Assembly (NCBI RefSeq): GCF_017255295.1
Contig: NZ_JAFKDE010000003.1
Location: 372,001-436,000, forward strand
Source: Nitratireductor aquimarinus
GTDB taxonomy: Bacteria; Pseudomonadota; Alphaproteobacteria; Rhizobiales; Rhizobiaceae
Length of the DNA: 64,000 nt
Direction of reading: 5' to 3'
In this document: positions 61,698 to 64,000 of the stretch, in pieces
Position numbering within the stretch: the stretch's first letter is position 1
Layout of the letters: every line of letters starts with the position of its first letter
Position numbers and translations under genes: made by a program
Notes under the pieces: model-generated
The model's database searches: none
What the model was told of the DNA's origin: nothing
Seen by the model: the letters and a program-made list of their open reading frames with translations, nothing else

Positions 61698-63185
61698 ATG
61701 AGTCTCAACGAGAAATTTCCCCATCCCGTCTACAAGGACACGGTGCTTGCGCCGCTCTTTGAAGGCGTGAAGGCCAATTATGTGGGTGCGTTCCGCGCCA
61801 TCAACCGGGCGCATCTGGTGATGCTCACCGAAACGGGCATCCTGACGCGTGAGGACGCCGCCCGCATCGCCGGCGCGCTCATCGACATCGACGAGACTGT
61901 CGATGTCGACGCCCTCACCTATACCGGCGAGGTGGAAGACTATTTCTTCCTCGTCGAGGCCGAGCTGAAGAAGCGGCTTGGACCGGATCTCGCCGGCATG
62001 CTGCACACGGCCCGCTCGCGCAACGACATGGACCATACGGTCTTCAAACTCACATTGAAGGCCCATGCCGACACGCTGATCGAAAAGGCGCAGGCCCTTG
62101 CCTCCGCCCTGATCGCCAAGGCTGAAGCCGAGCGCGACACGCTGATCGTTGCCTACACGCACGGCCAGCCGGCACAGCCCTCGACCTTCGGCCACTATCT
62201 GTCGGCTGCCGTCGAAGTGCTTCTTCGCGACATCGAGCGCCTTCAGGCCGCGCGCGCCAATATCGACCATTGCCCGATGGGCGCAGCCGCAATCACCACC
62301 AGCGGCTTCCCCATCGACCGCGCCCGCATGGCCGATCTGCTGGGCTTCTCCGAGCCGCTGCGCAATTCCTATGGCTGCATCGCCTCGGTCGACTATGTCA
62401 CCGGCCTCTACAGCGCGATGAAGCTGACCTTCCTGCATCTTGGCCGCCTGATCCAGGACATGCAGTTCTGGTCGGCCTTCGAGGTGGGACAGCTCCATGT
62501 GCCCGGCAGCCTCGTGCAGATCTCCTCGATCATGCCGCAGAAGCGCAATCCGGTGCCCATCGAGCACCTGCGCCACCTCGCTTCCATGACCTGTGGTCGG
62601 GCCGATGCGGTCGTCAACACGATGCACAACACGCCGTTCACCGACATGAATGACAGTGAGGGCGAGGTTCAGGTGGCCGGCTATGCGGCTTTCCAGAGCG
62701 GCGCGCGCGTGCTCGACCTTCTGGCAGCCCTGATCAGCGCCGTTTCCATCGATGGCGAGCGCGTGGCCAGAAACATCGACGCCGCCTGCATCACCGTGAC
62801 GGAACTGGCCGATACGCTGGTGCGCCGCGAGAACCTGTCCTTCCGGCAGGCGCATGAGATCGCAGCCGCCACGGCCCGCGCCGTCATTGCCGCCGGCAAG
62901 CCGCTCGCCGAAGGGTTCGAGGCGTTCTCCGAAGCCTTTACGGGCCTGACCGGCCGCGACAGCACGCTCGACCGCGCAGCCTATGGCGAAGCCGTCAGCG
63001 CGCGTCATTTCGTGACGGTGCGCGAACGTTTCGGCGGTCCCGCGCCCAAAGCCATGAACGAGGCGCTTGAAACCTACCGCGCCACGCTTGCCAGCCTTTC
63101 AGAACAACAGGCCGCGGCCCTTGCCCGCGCTGCCAATGCCGGGGCCGCGCTCGACGCCGCCTTTGGCGCACTCTTGCAGGAGTAG
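61698..63185 (+). CDS. Aspartase/fumarase-superfamily lyase, argininosuccinate-lyase-like
   Basis: A 495-residue lyase of the fumarate-releasing superfamily. The signature [12 protein letters not shown] is present (GSSLMPQKKNP in typical ArgH), but other ArgH hallmarks are altered: HTARSRNDM for [18 protein letters not shown] for YTHLQRAQP, and a different active-site loop ([20 protein letters not shown]). It lies inside a transporter operon rather than with arginine genes. It probably cleaves an imported N-substituted aspartate, as EDDS lyase of Chelativorans does, releasing fumarate and an amine. The superfamily is certain; the substrate is inferred. Confidence 0.85.
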   Translation: MSLNEKFPHPVYKDTVLAPLFEGVKANYVGAFRAINRAHLVMLTETGILTREDAARIAGALIDIDETVDVDALTYTGEVEDYFFLVEAELKKRLGPDLAGMLHTARSRNDMDHTVFKLTLKAHADTLIEKAQALASALIAKAEAERDTLIVAYTHGQPAQPSTFGHYLSAAVEVLLRDIERLQAARANIDHCPMGAAAITTSGFPIDRARMADLLGFSEPLRNSYGCIASVDYVTGLYSAMKLTFLHLGRLIQDMQFWSAFEVGQLHVPGSLVQISSIMPQKRNPVPIEHLRHLASMTCGRADAVVNTMHNTPFTDMNDSEGEVQVAGYAAFQSGARVLDLLAALISAVSIDGERVARNIDAACITVTELADTLVRRENLSFRQAHEIAAATARAVIAAGKPLAEGFEAFSEAFTGLTGRDSTLDRAAYGEAVSARHFVTVRERFGGPAPKAMNEALETYRATLASLSEQQAAALARAANAGAALDAAFGALLQE

Positions 63186-63189
63186 ACCC

Positions 63190-64000
63190 TTGGCCACACT
63201 CAACCTTCGCAAACTCGTCAAAACCTATGGCAAGGTCGAGGTGCTGCACGGCATCGACCTTGATGTGGCGGATGGCGAATTCGTCGTCTTCGTCGGCCCT
63301 TCGGGTTGCGGCAAGTCCACCACGCTGCGCATGATCGCCGGCCTCGAAGAGGTTACCGGCGGCGAGATCCACATTGGCGACCGCCTGGTCAACAATCTGG
63401 AGCCCAAGGACCGCGACATCGCGATGGTGTTCCAGAACTACGCCATCTATCCGCACATGTCCGTGCGCAAGAACATCGGTTTCGGCCTGCGCACCTCCAA
63501 ACTCTCGAAAGAGGACAAGGACAGGCGCATTGACGAGGTTGCCGCCATTCTCGGCATGACCGACCTTCTCGAGCGCCGTCCCAACCAGCTTTCCGGCGGT
63601 CAGCGGCAGCGCGTCGCCATTGGCCGCGCCATGGTGCGCGACCCTGCCGTCTTCCTGTTCGACGAGCCGCTCTCCAACCTCGATGCGCAATTGCGCACGC
63701 AGATGCGACTTGAGATCAAGAAGCTGCATCAACGCGTTGGAAACACGATCATTTTCGTGACCCACGATCAGGTTGAAGCCATGACCATGGCTGACCGTAT
63801 CGTCATCATGAAGGACGGCTATATCCAGCAGGTCGGCACGCCGCTGGAGGTCTACCACAAGCCCGCAAACACCTTTGTCGCCCAGTTCATCGGCGCGCCC
63901 TCCATGAACATGCTGCCGGGCACCTGGAACGGCAATGGCGTGAAGCTCGGCGACGGTCTCGGCATCGAACTGCCCCACCGCAAGGCCACCGAAGGCGCTG
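63190..64000 (+). CDS. ABC transporter ATP-binding protein (UgpC/MalK type), partial
   Basis: The first 270 codons of the importer ATPase; the gene runs off the right edge. Walker A is GPSGCGKST, the Q-loop is [11 protein letters not shown], the signature is [19 protein letters not shown], Walker B is [12 protein letters not shown], and the H-loop lies in [11 protein letters not shown]-terminal regulatory domain begins near PSMNMLPG. The start is TTG at 63190, with AGGAG overlapping the lyase stop codon. Confidence 0.95.
   Translation, partial: MATLNLRKLVKTYGKVEVLHGIDLDVADGEFVVFVGPSGCGKSTTLRMIAGLEEVTGGEIHIGDRLVNNLEPKDRDIAMVFQNYAIYPHMSVRKNIGFGLRTSKLSKEDKDRRIDEVAAILGMTDLLERRPNQLSGGQRQRVAIGRAMVRDPAVFLFDEPLSNLDAQLRTQMRLEIKKLHQRVGNTIIFVTHDQVEAMTMADRIVIMKDGYIQQVGTPLEVYHKPANTFVAQFIGAPSMNMLPGTWNGNGVKLGDGLGIELPHRKATEGA

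Noticed and set aside
61698-63185. Housekeeping argininosuccinate lyase argH
   Set aside because: Altered HTGRSRNDQ and THLQ motifs and location within an importer operon make a role in arginine synthesis less likely, though not excluded.
1-64000. CRISPR array, IS element, prophage or integrated island
   Set aside because: No array of regularly spaced repeats, no transposase, integrase or phage gene, and no tRNA-flanked direct repeats were seen; base composition looks even.

Overview
The window is a high-GC chromosomal segment of an alphaproteobacterium of the order Hyphomicrobiales (Rhizobiales), probably close to Phyllobacteriaceae such as Mesorhizobium, Nitratireductor or Chelativorans. 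This rests on protein families (DUF6105, DUF1489, AidB-like dehydrogenase, the Rhizobiales-type pyrB-pyrC pair), on gene order (gatA-gatC near ruvX; pyrB-pyrC-plsY-dprA-topA-rnr-DUF983-NUDIX) and on dispersed intergenic repeats ending in TCTAGA. I see no tRNA, rRNA, insertion sequence, prophage or CRISPR array.

Layout. 1-16.8 kb is core housekeeping: an AzlC permease fragment, clpS-clpA, a D,D-carboxypeptidase with SPOR domain, a membrane J-domain protein paired with a VWA protein, sdaA, a YdcF-type protein, gatA/gatC, a UPF0173 hydrolase, ruvX, small membrane proteins, an AEC transporter and an AidB-like dehydrogenase. 16.9-27.8 kb is the co-directional block pyrB-pyrC-plsY-dprA and topA-rnr-DUF983-NUDIX; the PyrC lacks its zinc ligands. 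27.8-31.2 kb carries TauE, DusA and a sodium/solute-symporter-like protein.

31.3-39.4 kb is the least ordinary part. It holds a LemA/DUF3137 pair, a regulator made of a degenerate alpha/beta-hydrolase, a PAS-like region and a LuxR-type helix-turn-helix, and four exported proteins of unknown function, three of them translationally coupled (a VWA protein, a paralogue of its C-terminal domain, and a protein with an internal duplication and a cysteine-rich end). A short motif, CTCCC-N6-GGGAG or its half, lies about 58-62 bases before the start of the LemA gene, of the exported operon and of the single exported gene.

39.4-53.9 kb holds a ferredoxin-reductase-like enzyme with a probable CTG start, an isoaspartyl peptidase, and an OFA-type MFS transporter. 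That transporter has a textbook sigma-54 promoter with three upstream GGACA-N3-TGTCC boxes, beside a Cache-domain histidine kinase and an NtrC-type regulator. Next is a TctD/TctE two-component pair with a periplasmic binding protein, divergent from tctCBA (tripartite tricarboxylate transporter).

53.9-64 kb is a catabolic locus. A ROK repressor, a large PIG-L deacetylase and an EamA exporter are divergent from an ABC importer operon (binding protein, two permeases, a divergent argininosuccinate-lyase-like enzyme and the start of an ATPase gene). Tandem TTCAA-N5-TTGAA dyads between the two arms look like the ROK operator.
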